From: Flavobacterium sp. 9R
GTDB taxonomy: Bacteria > Bacteroidota > Bacteroidia > Flavobacteriales > Flavobacteriaceae
NCBI RefSeq assembly: GCF_902506345.1
Contig: NZ_LR733413.1
Location: 2,063,683-2,127,682, forward strand
DNA length: 64,000 nucleotides
Reading direction: 5' to 3'
Shown here: positions 8,285 through 17,713 of the stretch, piece by piece
Layout of the letters: each line of letters opens with the position of its first letter
Position numbering within the stretch: the first letter of the stretch is position 1
Program-made: the position numbers and the translations under genes
The notes under the pieces: generated by a model
What the model was told of the DNA's origin: nothing
Databases searched by the model: none
The model's input: the letters and a program-made list of their open reading frames with translations, nothing else

Positions 8285-11200
8285 TTAAAAATAAGCTCTT
8301 AACTGCACATTGCCGGTGTGAATGGCTGGACTGGTTTCGCTTTTTCGGCCTTGGTAGTTGAAATTAATGTCGAGAAATTGGGTGATGTTTTTTTGCAATA
8401 ATACACGCCAAGTAAGGTTTTGACCGGTTTGTAAGCCTTCGAGCATTTGGAAACCTACGGCCGACTGTGCATTGCCATCGAATTGATTTTGATAAAAAGA
8501 GAGTTCGCCGTTGAGGGTGAATTTGGCATTGCGCGCATAACTAAATGCGGTTCCCAATCGGTTTTGTTGCAAGGTTTCGGCTTGTGCGAGTTGGTTTTCT
8601 TTGTGTTGAAATTCGTAAAACAATTCCCAACTGGCGTTTTTAGAAAATAAATAGCTGATTTTTGGAGCGATTTGATAGCCTTTGATGTCGAAATTTTTCT
8701 CAGCATAATTTTCGGAAACCACGGCGGTAGCCAATGTTTTGGTAAAGAAGTTCAGCAGCCAACTTTTTTGAAACAAATGTTGGTATTGTAATTGGTGTGA
8801 GGCATTGCTGTTTTCCTGTGAGCCATTGGACAATAAACTCTTGGATTTGTTTTGCAAATAGGTGTAAGTGACCGAGTGTTTTTGTTTGCCTCGATTGAAA
8901 AATAAACTGTTTCTGAAGACGGAGTTGAGTCCCAAAACATCATCCTTCGGGCTTCCAAATGGATTCAAATCGAAGTTCCCGCCTTCGTTTTTAATTTTTC
9001 GGTCCATAATAAACGAGGTTTGGTTGTAGAAATAGGAGGCTATTTTTTTGATTCCTTTTTCGTTTTGCCATTGGTTTGGGTTAATGATTAGGGATTGCGA
9101 AAACTTATTTTGATGGGTTTTGATAAAGATTTGGTTGGGCAAAAACACACGAATGTATTTGGCCAAATCGGGATAAGGCGCAATCTCGAATTCTTGTAAT
9201 TCTTGAATGCCGTTGCCGTTGTAATCGTTCCAAGCATAGACACCTTGCCCCGCATTGACTTCTAAAAAAGTGAATTCTTGTTGGGCAATCGAACCCGAAT
9301 TGGTTTCATAGGCCGTGGTGCTTTGTACCAATTGTTTCCAAAAACGGTCGTTGTAGACCACTCTCGAATTGAGTGACGGTTCTTTTTGGGCTGAATTATT
9401 GGTGTATTCTAGGACACGATAATTAGCAAAAACAGACAAATCGCTTTTGGCAGTTTGAAAAACTTTCGATTTTAAACTGAAGGTCTGCGAGTGGTTGACG
9501 CGTTGTAAGACGCCATTTTGAATACTGTCGTTGACTCTTTGCAAATATCCCAAAGCGACAAAGACTTTGGTACTATCGCCGCGACCCGCAAATCCTCCTA
9601 TCTCTGAAAAACGCTGACTGATGGGAGTGAACGTTTGGGTACTTTTGATTTTTTCTTGGTTGTCTTCTAAACGGAAGGTTGCTCCCACCCAATTTTTCTT
9701 TTTGTGAAAACGGACTTGCGTTTGTTGGCGAATAAAATTAGAAGTGCTCAATAAATTATCGCTTTTGAGTACGCTAGTCTGGTTTTGAAAACGCCAATTC
9801 GGAAGCTGGAAGTGCGCCATTATGCGGTGTTTTTGCCCAGAAAAAGAATCGGTAAAATCTAATTTTTCCAGTTGATAAGACGCATTGCCTTTTAACGCTC
9901 CTTTGTAGTTTGGGTTCCATTCGCTTTGGATTCCTGCAGTCCAAAAGCTTTGGTTACCAGTGGTTGTGGTACCCAAATTCCAATCTCGATTGAATTCGAT
10001 GTTGAACAAGCGTTCAACCGTTTTGAAACTTTCGGCTATGTATTGGTAATTGCCTATGAAATCCAAATTCCATTTTCCGGTAAACAAGCGTTGTTTGGTG
10101 TTGAGTTTTGCGGCTAATCCTTTGTTTTGATTGTCATCAAGACTCGAAAACAAGTTTTGGTCGTTGTTGCTCACGCCAATTTCAAAATCAGTACTGCTTT
10201 TTTCATTTGGATGGTATTGCCCTAAAAAGGTGGCGATTTGTATTTTTTTGGGAGCAATGAGCGGAATTGTAGGCTCATATTCTCCTTGTAAAATCCCGTT
10301 GATGGGCGCTATGTATTCGTAAATTCGGCCAATGGCTCCAGCGTTTTTTAGAATATAATTTCCTTGATTTGGACCTATTTTGCTGAACCGAACATTGTAC
10401 AAAACGGCTTGGTCATTGGTGGAAAATTCAAAGTATTCAATGCCATTGGCACTTTTTTTCTCGTACAAGATTTTGTTTTCAGAATACGAATCTTCATAGG
10501 CCGATGGCGCATTCATTTTGCTTGGGTCGTTGCCTGCATTTTGTAAAATGGCGACTTGTTCTTTGGACAAACTTTGCTGTACGGGTTGGTTTTTCAAGTC
10601 GCTTTCGGAATACAAATAACTACCAAAACGCCAGTTTTTGTTCTCGTGCATTCCACCTCCATAGGCAACAATTCGGGTGTAATTTTGGTCTGTAAATTGG
10701 TATTCGACTACAATCCGCATTTCGGAAGTGATGGTGAATAAAGGTGTAAAGACCAACTCACCCGCGTTGTAATCCATCACATAATCGTTGTTTTCACCAC
10801 GTTTTAGCAAATTGCCATTGACATACACACGCTCTGAACCCGAAACAATCAATACGTAGGCTTCTTCATTATTGCCTTTGAGTTTATAAGGACCTTGATT
10901 GCCTTCTTGACCAATAAACGCACTTCTGGCATATTGTCCTCGGACCAAACCAACAGCAGCCTCGATTTTGGTGTGTTTTTCGGTGTTGCCCCAATCGAAT
11001 TGGGTGCTCAAACCCTGTACTTTTTTGTTGAAATTCATAAACTGAGACGTTCGATTTTCTAAAAACAAATCGCCTCCGCGGACTCTCCAATCTTTGCTGT
11101 ACAATTCCATAAAAATATTATCAAACTGATCCAGTCTTTGCGAATAGCCTCCGTCTTGTAGCGGAATATTGCTGTCTTGAATTGAGGCGCTAATACTGAC

Positions 11201-11716
11201 TTTGTCAGAGAGTTTACCGCTGATTTGCAGATCCAAATTCGAGTTGAGCACCGCGTTTTGATTGTTGCCCACTGTCACCCCACGCGTGATGCTTCCAGAG
11301 GTATTGAGCCCATCAAAAGGCGTTGTTTTTTTGGGATTTGTCTCTGCCATTTGATATAAAGTACCCTTCAGCGCTTCGTTGTTGACCACTAAGCTGTCCG
11401 AGTAGACTTGATAGGTTTTCGTTAAAAAATCGGGATACTTTAGGTACTGAACCGTTAGTTCTTCGGTGGTAAGTTGCGAAAGGGAATGTAACAGCAAATA
11501 GCCTTTTTCAAAATTCACGCTGTAGTTTGTGGTGGGAAGTGTCTCTTTTTTGTCGGTTGTAATTTTAAAAAAACTCGGATTGATACTTGTTTTTTCTAAC
11601 CAAATGGTATCGGTAGTAACGCGGATTTTTTTAGTGCGATAGGACGATTGATTTTCCTGCGCGTAGACGCCAGAAAGCCAAAAGAAGACTCCAAGAAGCA
11701 CAATTTTATTCCACAT
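8285..11716 (-). CDS. Large outer membrane beta-barrel protein of unknown function
   Basis: 1143 residues from the ATG at 11716; the earlier TTG at 11734 would only add six residues ahead of a good signal peptide (MWNKIVLLGVFFWLSGVYAQ). Residues 140-330 hold a Gly/Asn/Asp-rich section (TSGSITRGVTVGNNQNAVL, GGDLFLENRTSQFMNFNKKV) and a fimbrial-usher-like strand pattern (GSERVYVNGNLLKRGENNDY, then GELVFTP). The rest alternates aromatic and polar strands and ends VQLRAYF, with a C-terminal Phe as in outer membrane barrels. A calcium-type motif NDYNGNGIQELQEFE occurs near residue 850. The middle is distantly like SprA and related T9SS-era surface proteins, but the length is half that of SprA. Function unknown. 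Confidence 0.7.
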   Translation of the reverse strand: MWNKIVLLGVFFWLSGVYAQENQSSYRTKKIRVTTDTIWLEKTSINPSFFKITTDKKETLPTTNYSVNFEKGYLLLHSLSQLTTEELTVQYLKYPDFLTKTYQVYSDSLVVNNEALKGTLYQMAETNPKKTTPFDGLNTSGSITRGVTVGNNQNAVLNSNLDLQISGKLSDKVSISASIQDSNIPLQDGGYSQRLDQFDNIFMELYSKDWRVRGGDLFLENRTSQFMNFNKKVQGLSTQFDWGNTEKHTKIEAAVGLVRGQYARSAFIGQEGNQGPYKLKGNNEEAYVLIVSGSERVYVNGNLLKRGENNDYVMDYNAGELVFTPLFTITSEMRIVVEYQFTDQNYTRIVAYGGGMHENKNWRFGSYLYSESDLKNQPVQQSLSKEQVAILQNAGNDPSKMNAPSAYEDSYSENKILYEKKSANGIEYFEFSTNDQAVLYNVRFSKIGPNQGNYILKNAGAIGRIYEYIAPINGILQGEYEPTIPLIAPKKIQIATFLGQYHPNEKSSTDFEIGVSNNDQNLFSSLDDNQNKGLAAKLNTKQRLFTGKWNLDFIGNYQYIAESFKTVERLFNIEFNRDWNLGTTTTGNQSFWTAGIQSEWNPNYKGALKGNASYQLEKLDFTDSFSGQKHRIMAHFQLPNWRFQNQTSVLKSDNLLSTSNFIRQQTQVRFHKKKNWVGATFRLEDNQEKIKSTQTFTPISQRFSEIGGFAGRGDSTKVFVALGYLQRVNDSIQNGVLQRVNHSQTFSLKSKVFQTAKSDLSVFANYRVLEYTNNSAQKEPSLNSRVVYNDRFWKQLVQSTTAYETNSGSIAQQEFTFLEVNAGQGVYAWNDYNGNGIQELQEFEIAPYPDLAKYIRVFLPNQIFIKTHQNKFSQSLIINPNQWQNEKGIKKIASYFYNQTSFIMDRKIKNEGGNFDLNPFGSPKDDVLGLNSVFRNSLFFNRGKQKHSVTYTYLQNKSKSLLSNGSQENSNASHQLQYQHLFQKSWLLNFFTKTLATAVVSENYAEKNFDIKGYQIAPKISYLFSKNASWELFYEFQHKENQLAQAETLQQNRLGTAFSYARNAKFTLNGELSFYQNQFDGNAQSAVGFQMLEGLQTGQNLTWRVLLQKNITQFLDINFNYQGRKSETSPAIHTGNVQLRAYF

Positions 11717-12008
11717 AGCTACGATAACGTCCAATGTTCAAAAGTAGTATTTAATAGTGAATGGCAGTTAGTAATTAGTGAATAGTGCTTCGTAATTAGA
11801 TAGATTTTGGTAGTGAAGAATTATAATTAGATTGGTGAATTAAGGTTGAAGAGTACTGTTCTTTCGATTTTTGAGCTTGGATTTGTAGGAATTAATGGTA
11901 TATTTGGTTAGCAAATAAAGTTTGTTAAGCTAAAATTCTAATCTAGCATCATAATTTGAATCTTGAAATTGAATGAGATGCAAAAAATAATTTCATCCAA
12001 TAATAGTT

Positions 12009-12479
12009 ATGAAAAAAATATTTCCTATTCTAATTGTCGTATTGATTACTACGGGCTTTATAAGTAATTCTGATAAAGTTGATTTAAAAACTTTTGCTGA
12101 AGAAGCAATGAATAAATCTAAAATTGGTGCTAATCCTACAATTGTAATTACCGAATATTCAGCCAAAATTTATTCAAAAATTGATTTGAAACATTCTGTT
12201 TTTAGAAATTTAAAAAGAGAAGGTTTGTTTATTATAAATAAGAATTCTGATTTGTTGGAAGAATTGTATGGTGAAGAAACTAAAAGAAATGGAGCAATTG
12301 TTTATATGAATGCTCATAATCCTAAGCCAAATTTGAAACAATTGAGAATAGTTTTGAACGGTAAAGAAATTCCCAAATCTGTTTCAGATACTTTAAAATT
12401 AAATAACATTCAAGGTTTTGTTTGCCTTAAGAAAAGAGATACAGAAAAGTACATCGGCTATATTAATACACTGGATTAG
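12009..12479 (+). CDS. Hypothetical small secreted or membrane-anchored protein
   Basis: 156 residues. MKKIFPILIVVLITTGFIS is a signal peptide or N-terminal anchor. The rest is a small mixed alpha/beta domain with segments TIVITEYSAKIYSKID, LKREGLFIINKNSDLLEELY and LNNIQGFVCLKKRDTEKY and no metal or catalytic motif that I can name. A CPBP-type membrane protease gene follows in the same direction after 28 bp, so the two may be cotranscribed. The 292 bp upstream hold no gene, only AT-rich sequence with loosely repeated TAGTAATTAGTGAATAGT-like words. Confidence 0.6.
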   Translation: MKKIFPILIVVLITTGFISNSDKVDLKTFAEEAMNKSKIGANPTIVITEYSAKIYSKIDLKHSVFRNLKREGLFIINKNSDLLEELYGEETKRNGAIVYMNAHNPKPNLKQLRIVLNGKEIPKSVSDTLKLNNIQGFVCLKKRDTEKYIGYINTLD

Positions 12480-12507
12480 TTTCAAAACGAACTCATTAAA
12501 CCATTTT

Positions 12508-13209
12508 ATGTTTTTCAATTTATTTACTGTTTTTAATCCTTCTGAAGAAAGTTACGAGTCTTATGATTGGAAGGCAAAAATCAAAAACCTTTTGTTGTCT
12601 TATTGCTATATGTATTTAGCAATCATACTAAGTGCTATTTTTTTGCTAAGACCACTAGACTATTTAGTTACCGACATATTGGGTTTTCCCTCTATAATGG
12701 AGGCAATAGGAAAATCTAGTGATAGGATTGCTACTATTTCTTTTTGGTTTGTTGTCATAATAATACCAATAATCGAAGAGATTTTATTTCGCCTTTTTTT
12801 GAATTTCAAGAAAAAGGAAATTTGCCTTAGTGTATTTTTTATGTTGCTGTTGGCATTAGGAATTCGGGTTACTAGTGATGCGTTGTTTTTGCTTTCTACT
12901 TGGGTAAAGGTTGGAATTTCGCTTTCGGTTGTTGTAGTGCTGTATTTTTTTGTAATTGACAACATCAAGTTTTCAATTCGTTTACAAAGAAGCCTAACGA
13001 TAGTTTCAATAATAACATTTGGTCTGATGCATATTGATAACTTAGAAAAGATATATTATTCTTTACTATTGATTTACCCATTCTTTGTTCTTCCACAAAT
13101 GTTGATTGGTTATTTTGCTACTAATTTGAGATTGAAACAAGGTTTTGTATGGGGATTACTGCTGCATAGTATGACTAATTTGACTTTTTTTCTGCTGCAT
13201 AAAATATAA
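12508..13209 (+). CDS. CPBP family intramembrane metalloprotease (Abi/CAAX-protease-like)
   Basis: 233 residues from the ATG at 12508. The open frame extends to 12418, but those 30 residues overlap the previous gene and are not membrane-like. About six to seven transmembrane segments are present. The family's motif 1 is seen as EEILFR at residues about 93-98 (paired Glu and Arg), motif 2 as FGLMHIDN at about 171-178 (His ligand) and motif 3 as [10 protein letters not shown] near the end (His and Asn). All expected metal and catalytic residues are present, so it should be an active membrane peptidase. The substrate is unknown. It is probably cotranscribed with the secreted protein upstream and the DUF2200 protein 4 bp downstream. 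Confidence 0.85.
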   Translation: MFFNLFTVFNPSEESYESYDWKAKIKNLLLSYCYMYLAIILSAIFLLRPLDYLVTDILGFPSIMEAIGKSSDRIATISFWFVVIIIPIIEEILFRLFLNFKKKEICLSVFFMLLLALGIRVTSDALFLLSTWVKVGISLSVVVVLYFFVIDNIKFSIRLQRSLTIVSIITFGLMHIDNLEKIYYSLLLIYPFFVLPQMLIGYFATNLRLKQGFVWGLLLHSMTNLTFFLLHKI

Positions 13210-13213
13210 TACT

Positions 13214-13576
13214 ATGGCACATCCTAAAAATTATGAACGCGTTTTTGCAATGACTTTTGCGAGTGTTTATCCGCATTATTTAGCCAAAGTCCTCAAAAAA
13301 AATCACACCCAAGAAGAACTTGATACCATTATTTGTTGGCTAACAAGGTATACACCACAAGCCTTGCAGCATCAAATGGAAACGAAAGTAGATTTTGAAA
13401 CTTTTTTTGCCCAAGCACCTCAATTGCACCCGAACGCTAGCCAAATTACTGGAGTGATTTGTGGCTATCGTGTTGAAGACATCGAACACCCGTTGATGCA
13501 GAAAATTCGCTATTTAGATAAATTGGTCGATGAGTTGGCCAATGGAAAAGCTATGGAGAAGATTTTGAGGAGTTAG
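13214..13576 (+). CDS. DUF2200 family protein
   Basis: 120 residues, cytoplasmic. It contains the well-conserved family blocks [69 protein letters not shown] and [18 protein letters not shown]. Length is that of the family. DUF2200 proteins are small soluble proteins of unknown biochemical function, present across many bacteria. The gene begins 4 bp after the CPBP protease gene and ends 45 bp before a bidirectional terminator, so it is the last gene of that unit. Confidence 0.9.
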   Translation: MAHPKNYERVFAMTFASVYPHYLAKVLKKNHTQEELDTIICWLTRYTPQALQHQMETKVDFETFFAQAPQLHPNASQITGVICGYRVEDIEHPLMQKIRYLDKLVDELANGKAMEKILRS

Positions 13577-13617
13577 CAAGCGAACTGTTTTAGTAATTAA
13601 TGCGATTTATTTTCAAT

Positions 13618-13658
13618 AAAAAAAGACCATTTTAAAATAATTTCAAAATGGTCTTTTT
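13618..13658. terminator. Bidirectional terminator between DUF2200 gene and aspartate kinase gene
   Basis: 13-bp stem AAAAGACCATTTT/AAAATGGTCTTTT (13621-13633 with 13645-13657) with an 11-nt loop and A/T runs on both sides. It serves the plus-strand DUF2200 unit and the minus-strand aspartate kinase gene that ends at 13664. Confidence 0.8.
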
Positions 13659-13663
13659 CGTTT

Positions 13664-14923
13664 TTATAAAGTCTCTTTGGTGATGATTTGCATCGTTTCA
13701 CGACTGACTTGTTTGAGCAAGACAATCTTATTTTCTTCTACCAATTTAGCGGCTTGGTCGTTAAAATGACGAATGGTGTACAAGGTCACATCTTCGTTAA
13801 ACTCTACTTTGAATTTCTTAGAGAGTTTAGCATTCAATTCCCCGAAATTCCCGAATTTGTCTTCCACGCAAACCGAGAAACTAATCGCCGAGTTTTGAAT
13901 CAAGTTCACTTTGATTTTGTACTTATGGAACAAAGCAAAGATTTCACTAATGTTTTCCTCCATAATGAAAGAAAAATCAATAGACGAAAGTGAAATCATC
14001 AACTGATTGCGTTTTACGATAAAACAAGGCATTTTAGGCTCCAAGTCGGGACCTTTTGCAACAGCGGTTCCTTTTAATAATGGGTTTACAAATGATTTTA
14101 CGAACAAAGGAATTTCCTTTTTCTGTAAAGGTTGTAAGGTTTTTGGGTGAATTACCGTGGCGCCGTAAAAAGCTAATTCAATCGCTTCACGATACGAAAT
14201 CTGATTCAACAAACTTGCATTTTCAAAATACCTTGGGTCGGCATTCATTACGCCAGGAACGTCTTTCCAAATCGTTACGCTTTCGGCGTTCAAGCAATAG
14301 GCAAAAATAGCCGCAGTATAATCCGATCCTTCTCTTCCTAAAGTGGTCGTAAAGTTATTTTCATCCGATCCCAAAAATCCCTGAGTGATGTTTAGGCTTT
14401 TTGATTTAATAGTTTTGGTAATGTTCTTTTTAGTTTGATCCCAATCTACTTCGGCATCACGATAGTTGGAGTTGGTTTTTACCAAATTGCGTACATCTAC
14501 CCATTGCGTTTCTATGCCCATAAAGCTCATAAAATGACTCAAAATAGTAGTCGAAATCAATTCTCCAAAACTCACGATTTGATCGTACACAAAATTGTAA
14601 TTCGGCGATTTGTTGTGTGCTAAGAAATATTCTAAGTCGGCAAACTGAGCATTTACCGCTTCAAAAACGGGATGACTTTCATCTTCGAACAAATCCAAAA
14701 CAATTTGGTTATGGTACTTTTTTACTTCTTGTACTGAAGAATTCAATTCAGCTGATTTATCAAAATAGTTCTTGATGACTTCTTCTAAAGCATTGGTGGT
14801 TTTTCCCATTGCAGAAACCACTAATAATACATCTTCATACCCAACGGTTTTCAATACGTGGTGTACATTTTTTATTCCTTCGGCATCTTTAACAGATGCA
14901 CCTCCAAATTTAAATACTCTCAT
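13664..14923 (-). CDS. lysC: Aspartate kinase (monofunctional)
   Basis: 419 residues. Catalyses ATP-dependent phosphorylation of aspartate, the first step to lysine, threonine, methionine and diaminopimelate. The N-terminal kinase domain starts with VFKFGGASVKDAEGIKNV (the KFGG motif) and has VVSAMGKTTNALEE, the substrate loop TLGREGSDYTAAIFAY and VTIWKDVPGVMNADPR. After residue 300 come ACT-type regulatory repeats (INLIQNSAISFSVCVEDKFG and similar). There is no homoserine dehydrogenase domain, so this is the monofunctional form; Bacteroidota often also carry a fused ThrA elsewhere. It follows the GNAT acetyltransferase gene in the same direction after 68 bp. Confidence 0.92.
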   Translation of the reverse strand: MRVFKFGGASVKDAEGIKNVHHVLKTVGYEDVLLVVSAMGKTTNALEEVIKNYFDKSAELNSSVQEVKKYHNQIVLDLFEDESHPVFEAVNAQFADLEYFLAHNKSPNYNFVYDQIVSFGELISTTILSHFMSFMGIETQWVDVRNLVKTNSNYRDAEVDWDQTKKNITKTIKSKSLNITQGFLGSDENNFTTTLGREGSDYTAAIFAYCLNAESVTIWKDVPGVMNADPRYFENASLLNQISYREAIELAFYGATVIHPKTLQPLQKKEIPLFVKSFVNPLLKGTAVAKGPDLEPKMPCFIVKRNQLMISLSSIDFSFIMEENISEIFALFHKYKIKVNLIQNSAISFSVCVEDKFGNFGELNAKLSKKFKVEFNEDVTLYTIRHFNDQAAKLVEENKIVLLKQVSRETMQIITKETL

Positions 14924-14991
14924 TGTGTCAACTTAAATTGTAAAACAATCTCTTGCTTTTGTGTATTTGAGCCAAAAGACTTGCTTTAATG

Positions 14992-15468
14992 TTATTTATT
15001 TTTTTCTAAAAATGCATCAATTCCGTTCTGATCCATTTGTACCACTCTCCAATCGTCCAATACTTTGGCACCTGAATTTTCATAGAAAGTAATGGCAGGC
15101 GTGTTCCAATCCAATACATTCCATTCAATTCTTCTCACGCCATCGATTTTACCTTGCTCGATTATGGCAGAGTACAATGCAGAACCAAGACCAGTCCCAC
15201 GCATACTTTCTTTGACCACCAAATCTTCTAAATGAATCGTTTTCCCTTTCCAAGTAGAATAGCGATAATAATACAAAGCGATCCCAACAATCTCTTGTTC
15301 TTTTTCGGCTACAAAGACAGAGAACAAAGGATTTTCACCAAAACCGTCTCTGATCAAATCCTCTTCGGTAATTACAACAGCTTCAGGCTCTTTTTCAAAG
15401 ATAGCAAGTTCTTTGATGAGTGCCAAAACACCCTTCATATCCGTAGCGGTACCTTTTCGTATTATCAT
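14992..15468 (-). CDS. GNAT family N-acetyltransferase
   Basis: 158 residues. The fold is clear: an N-terminal MIIRKGTATDMKGVLALIKE, a central LEDLVVKESMRGTGLGSALY in which RGTGLG is the acetyl-CoA pyrophosphate loop, and a C-terminal WNVLDWNTPAITFYENSGAK. The sequence is closest in style to the diamine (spermidine/spermine, thialysine) acetyltransferase branch, judged by the LEDLVV strand and the WNxPAIxFY motif, but the substrate cannot be assigned. It is upstream of aspartate kinase on the same strand and may share its transcript. Confidence 0.85.
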   Translation of the reverse strand: MIIRKGTATDMKGVLALIKELAIFEKEPEAVVITEEDLIRDGFGENPLFSVFVAEKEQEIVGIALYYYRYSTWKGKTIHLEDLVVKESMRGTGLGSALYSAIIEQGKIDGVRRIEWNVLDWNTPAITFYENSGAKVLDDWRVVQMDQNGIDAFLEKNK

Positions 15469-15639
15469 CTTTTTTGATGTTTAGGTTCTAAATTGACTAA
15501 AAAAACAGATAAAAATACATTTTTTTTGTCATTTTTATTACAAAGATACAATAGTGACCAACTATCTAAATAATTATTAATTCATTTTCACAAAAAAGCC
15601 GATATTTGTTACCTCAAACTAAACTACAACGATTTCGTA

Positions 15640-16653
15640 ATGGAAGAACGCAACAAAACCTTAGGTGAATTTATCATCGAAAAACAAAACCAATTTCAAT
15701 ACTCCTCGGGAGAGTTATCCCGAATCATCAACTCCATTCGCTTGGCGGCCAAAGTTGTAAATTACAAAGTGAACAAAGCCGGTCTAGTCGACATTATTGG
15801 AGCTGCTGGAGAACAAAACATTCAAGGCGAAGACCAACAAAAATTAGACGTCTATGCCAACGAAGTATTTATTCAAACCCTAATCAATCGAGAGATTGTA
15901 TGCGGTATCGCCTCCGAAGAAAACGACGATTTCATCACCGTCGAAGGTTCGGACAGCAGTCACAACAACAAATATGTTGTATTGATGGATCCTCTTGATG
16001 GATCTTCTAATATTGATGTAAACGTGTCGGTAGGAACTATTTTCTCCGTGTATCGTCGCGTTACGCCAATAGGAACTCCAGTAACTATCGAGGATTTCTT
16101 GCAACCAGGTATCAACCAAGTGGCGGCAGGTTATGTAATTTATGGTACCTCGACAATGTTGGTGTACACTACGGGGCACGGAGTAAACGGCTTTACGCTA
16201 AACCCAGCTATCGGTACATTCTATCTGTCGCACCCTAATATGCAATATCCAAAAGACGGAACCATTTATTCTATCAACGAAGGGAATTACGTGCATTTCC
16301 CGCAAGGAGTCAAAGATTATATCAAATATTGCCAGCTCGAAGAAGGCGATCGTCCCTACACTTCGCGCTATATCGGAAGCTTGGTATCCGATTTTCACCG
16401 TAATATGATCAAAGGTGGGATTTATTTGTACCCTACGAGTTCTAAAGCGCCCAACGGAAAATTGCGTTTGTTGTACGAATGCAATCCTATGGCTTTCCTT
16501 GCTGAGCAAGCTGGTGCCAAAGCATCGGACGGTTTTGGTCGCATTATGGAAATTCAACCTACAGAGTTGCACCAACGCGTACCCTTCTTTTGCGGTAGCT
16601 ACAATATGGTCGAAAAAGCCGAAGAATTTATGGCAAAAGCAAAAAATAAGTAG
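15640..16653 (+). CDS. fbp: Fructose-1,6-bisphosphatase, class I
   Basis: 337 residues, typical for class I. Hydrolyses fructose 1,6-bisphosphate in gluconeogenesis in the cytoplasm. The metal site is complete: EEND around residue 89-92 and [20 protein letters not shown] at about residues 113-132. Substrate-binding elements [20 protein letters not shown] (around residue 247) and [20 protein letters not shown] (near residue 275) are also present. Codon use is a little richer in C than in the neighbours, as expected for a well-expressed enzyme. It is transcribed alone; a family A repeat and then a hairpin terminator follow. Confidence 0.96.
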   Translation: MEERNKTLGEFIIEKQNQFQYSSGELSRIINSIRLAAKVVNYKVNKAGLVDIIGAAGEQNIQGEDQQKLDVYANEVFIQTLINREIVCGIASEENDDFITVEGSDSSHNNKYVVLMDPLDGSSNIDVNVSVGTIFSVYRRVTPIGTPVTIEDFLQPGINQVAAGYVIYGTSTMLVYTTGHGVNGFTLNPAIGTFYLSHPNMQYPKDGTIYSINEGNYVHFPQGVKDYIKYCQLEEGDRPYTSRYIGSLVSDFHRNMIKGGIYLYPTSSKAPNGKLRLLYECNPMAFLAEQAGAKASDGFGRIMEIQPTELHQRVPFFCGSYNMVEKAEEFMAKAKNK

Positions 16654-16684
16654 GAGCGAAACAGTAGGCATTTTCAGCAAACAA

Positions 16685-16753
16685 GGTTCCTGCTCTCCGC
16701 TATATCTTTTGGGGCGAACCCAGCCCCAAAAGGATGCCGCTGCGATCAGGGCT
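16685..16753 (-). repeat. Structured intergenic repeat family A, copy 2
   Basis: Reverse orientation relative to copy 1. Blocks CCTGCTC, TATATC, a hairpin TTTTGGGG/CCCCAAAA with loop containing GAACCC, then GGATGCCG and CAGGGCT. It begins 31 bp after the fbp stop, in a convergent gap. Confidence 0.75.
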
Positions 16754-16784
16754 ATAAGAAAAACAATTCGCTTCTTTGTAAGCA

Positions 16785-16824
16785 TAAAAAAACCGGTAGC
16801 TGTAAAAAGCCACCGGTTTTCTGT
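16785..16824. terminator. Bidirectional terminator between fbp and terB-like gene
   Basis: Stem AAAACCGGT/ACCGGTTTT (16789-16797 with 16812-16820) with A run on the left and T-rich right flank; serves both converging genes. Confidence 0.7.
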
Positions 16825-16889
16825 TTTAAACTATTTTTCACTAACGACTAAGAACTAGCTACTAATCACTAATTACTAAGGACTAATCA

Positions 16890-17321
16890 CTATTTATTCA
16901 TATTCTTCATTTCAAAGATAAAAGTATCTAAGTCTACTTTTTTGTCAAGGAGCGTCAAAGCTTTGTTGACAATATAACCTACATTTCCTGGAGTAAAGCC
17001 TAGCGCCAAACCAAAACGCATCAATAGTCGTTCTTGTTTATCACCTAAATGATGGTCAACGTGAACCATTCGACCCAAATCATACAATCTTTCTAAACGC
17101 TCCACATACAAATAGGGAGGATTAATGTCATAGTTCAATGGGTTTTTTAAAATTTCGCGGTATTCCTCGGCAGAAATTTCCAAGCGAGAAGCCAGTTTGT
17201 CCAAAAAAGCTTGTTCTTCAGGGGTTGCATTTCCGTCTGCTAAAGCTACACGAACAATAGCTGAAAAATGACCTTTGTTGCGACTTTTGAATTCGTTATC
17301 AAATAAATCAGAAATTGACAT
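16890..17321 (-). CDS. TerB family protein (tellurite resistance TerB-like)
   Basis: 143 residues from the ATG at 17321; the longer frame to 17378 has 19 extra residues without character. The family pattern is visible: HFSAIVRVALADGNATPEEQ (helix with the acidic DG-x-xxxE metal-like site), then FLDKLASRLEISAEEYREIL, and a second acidic helix MVHVDHHLGDKQERLLMRFG. TerB-like domains are small helical, metal-binding proteins of the cytoplasm, used in many settings; a link to tellurite itself is not implied. It ends facing fbp across a bidirectional terminator. Confidence 0.8.
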   Translation of the reverse strand: MSISDLFDNEFKSRNKGHFSAIVRVALADGNATPEEQAFLDKLASRLEISAEEYREILKNPLNYDINPPYLYVERLERLYDLGRMVHVDHHLGDKQERLLMRFGLALGFTPGNVGYIVNKALTLLDKKVDLDTFIFEMKNMNK

Positions 17322-17381
17322 AATAGTTGTTTTTATGGTTGTATTAAAGATACGAATTTTTTTAAAAATAAGAAGCAATGG

Positions 17382-17492
17382 CTAGTTGAAATCAGGGCAT
17401 TCACTTTTAAAGATTTCCCCACAATCCGAGCATAGCGAATTGGCAAAGCAATTCACTAATAAATCAGGAGTTACAATATGTTTTAATGACAC
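17382..17492 (-). CDS. Possible 36-residue Cys-rich small protein
   Basis: GTG-started frame of 36 codons plus TAG, upstream of the TerB-like gene (61 bp between). The translation starts MSLKHIVTPDLLVNCFANSL and continues CSDCGEIFKSECPDFN, giving four Cys, three of them spaced as C-x2-C-x8-C, like half of a zinc ribbon. An in-frame TAA lies just before the GTG, so it is not the tail of a longer intact gene, although it could be a remnant. The rest of the gap to 17713 holds only AT-rich sequence with no gene visible. Low confidence. Confidence 0.35.
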   Translation of the reverse strand: MSLKHIVTPDLLVNCFANSLCSDCGEIFKSECPDFN

Positions 17493-17713
17493 AAATTATT
17501 TATTTCTTTCTAAGTCTTTAAATTTGCGAATTTGCGGTGGATGCTACTTTTCAACCTCACGGACTTTCAGTATTCCAAACCAATCTAAGGACTTAAACTC
17601 ATAGTGGTTTATTTTTAATAAAAATTAGTGAATTCGTGGCAAGTTTTCAAACCACTACTTTTCAAAAATTGTCGTAAGTTTACAGACCCTTAATCAAATT
17701 TATATAATTACCT

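Noticed and set aside
16198..16785. Minus-strand frame of 195 codons over fbp
   Set aside because: fbp on the plus strand carries all expected motifs; the antisense frame has no signal or family likeness.
17386..17604. Plus-strand frame ahead of HupE
   Set aside because: No family likeness and it opposes the better (still weak) Cys-rich frame on the minus strand; it also contains intergenic repeat-like words.
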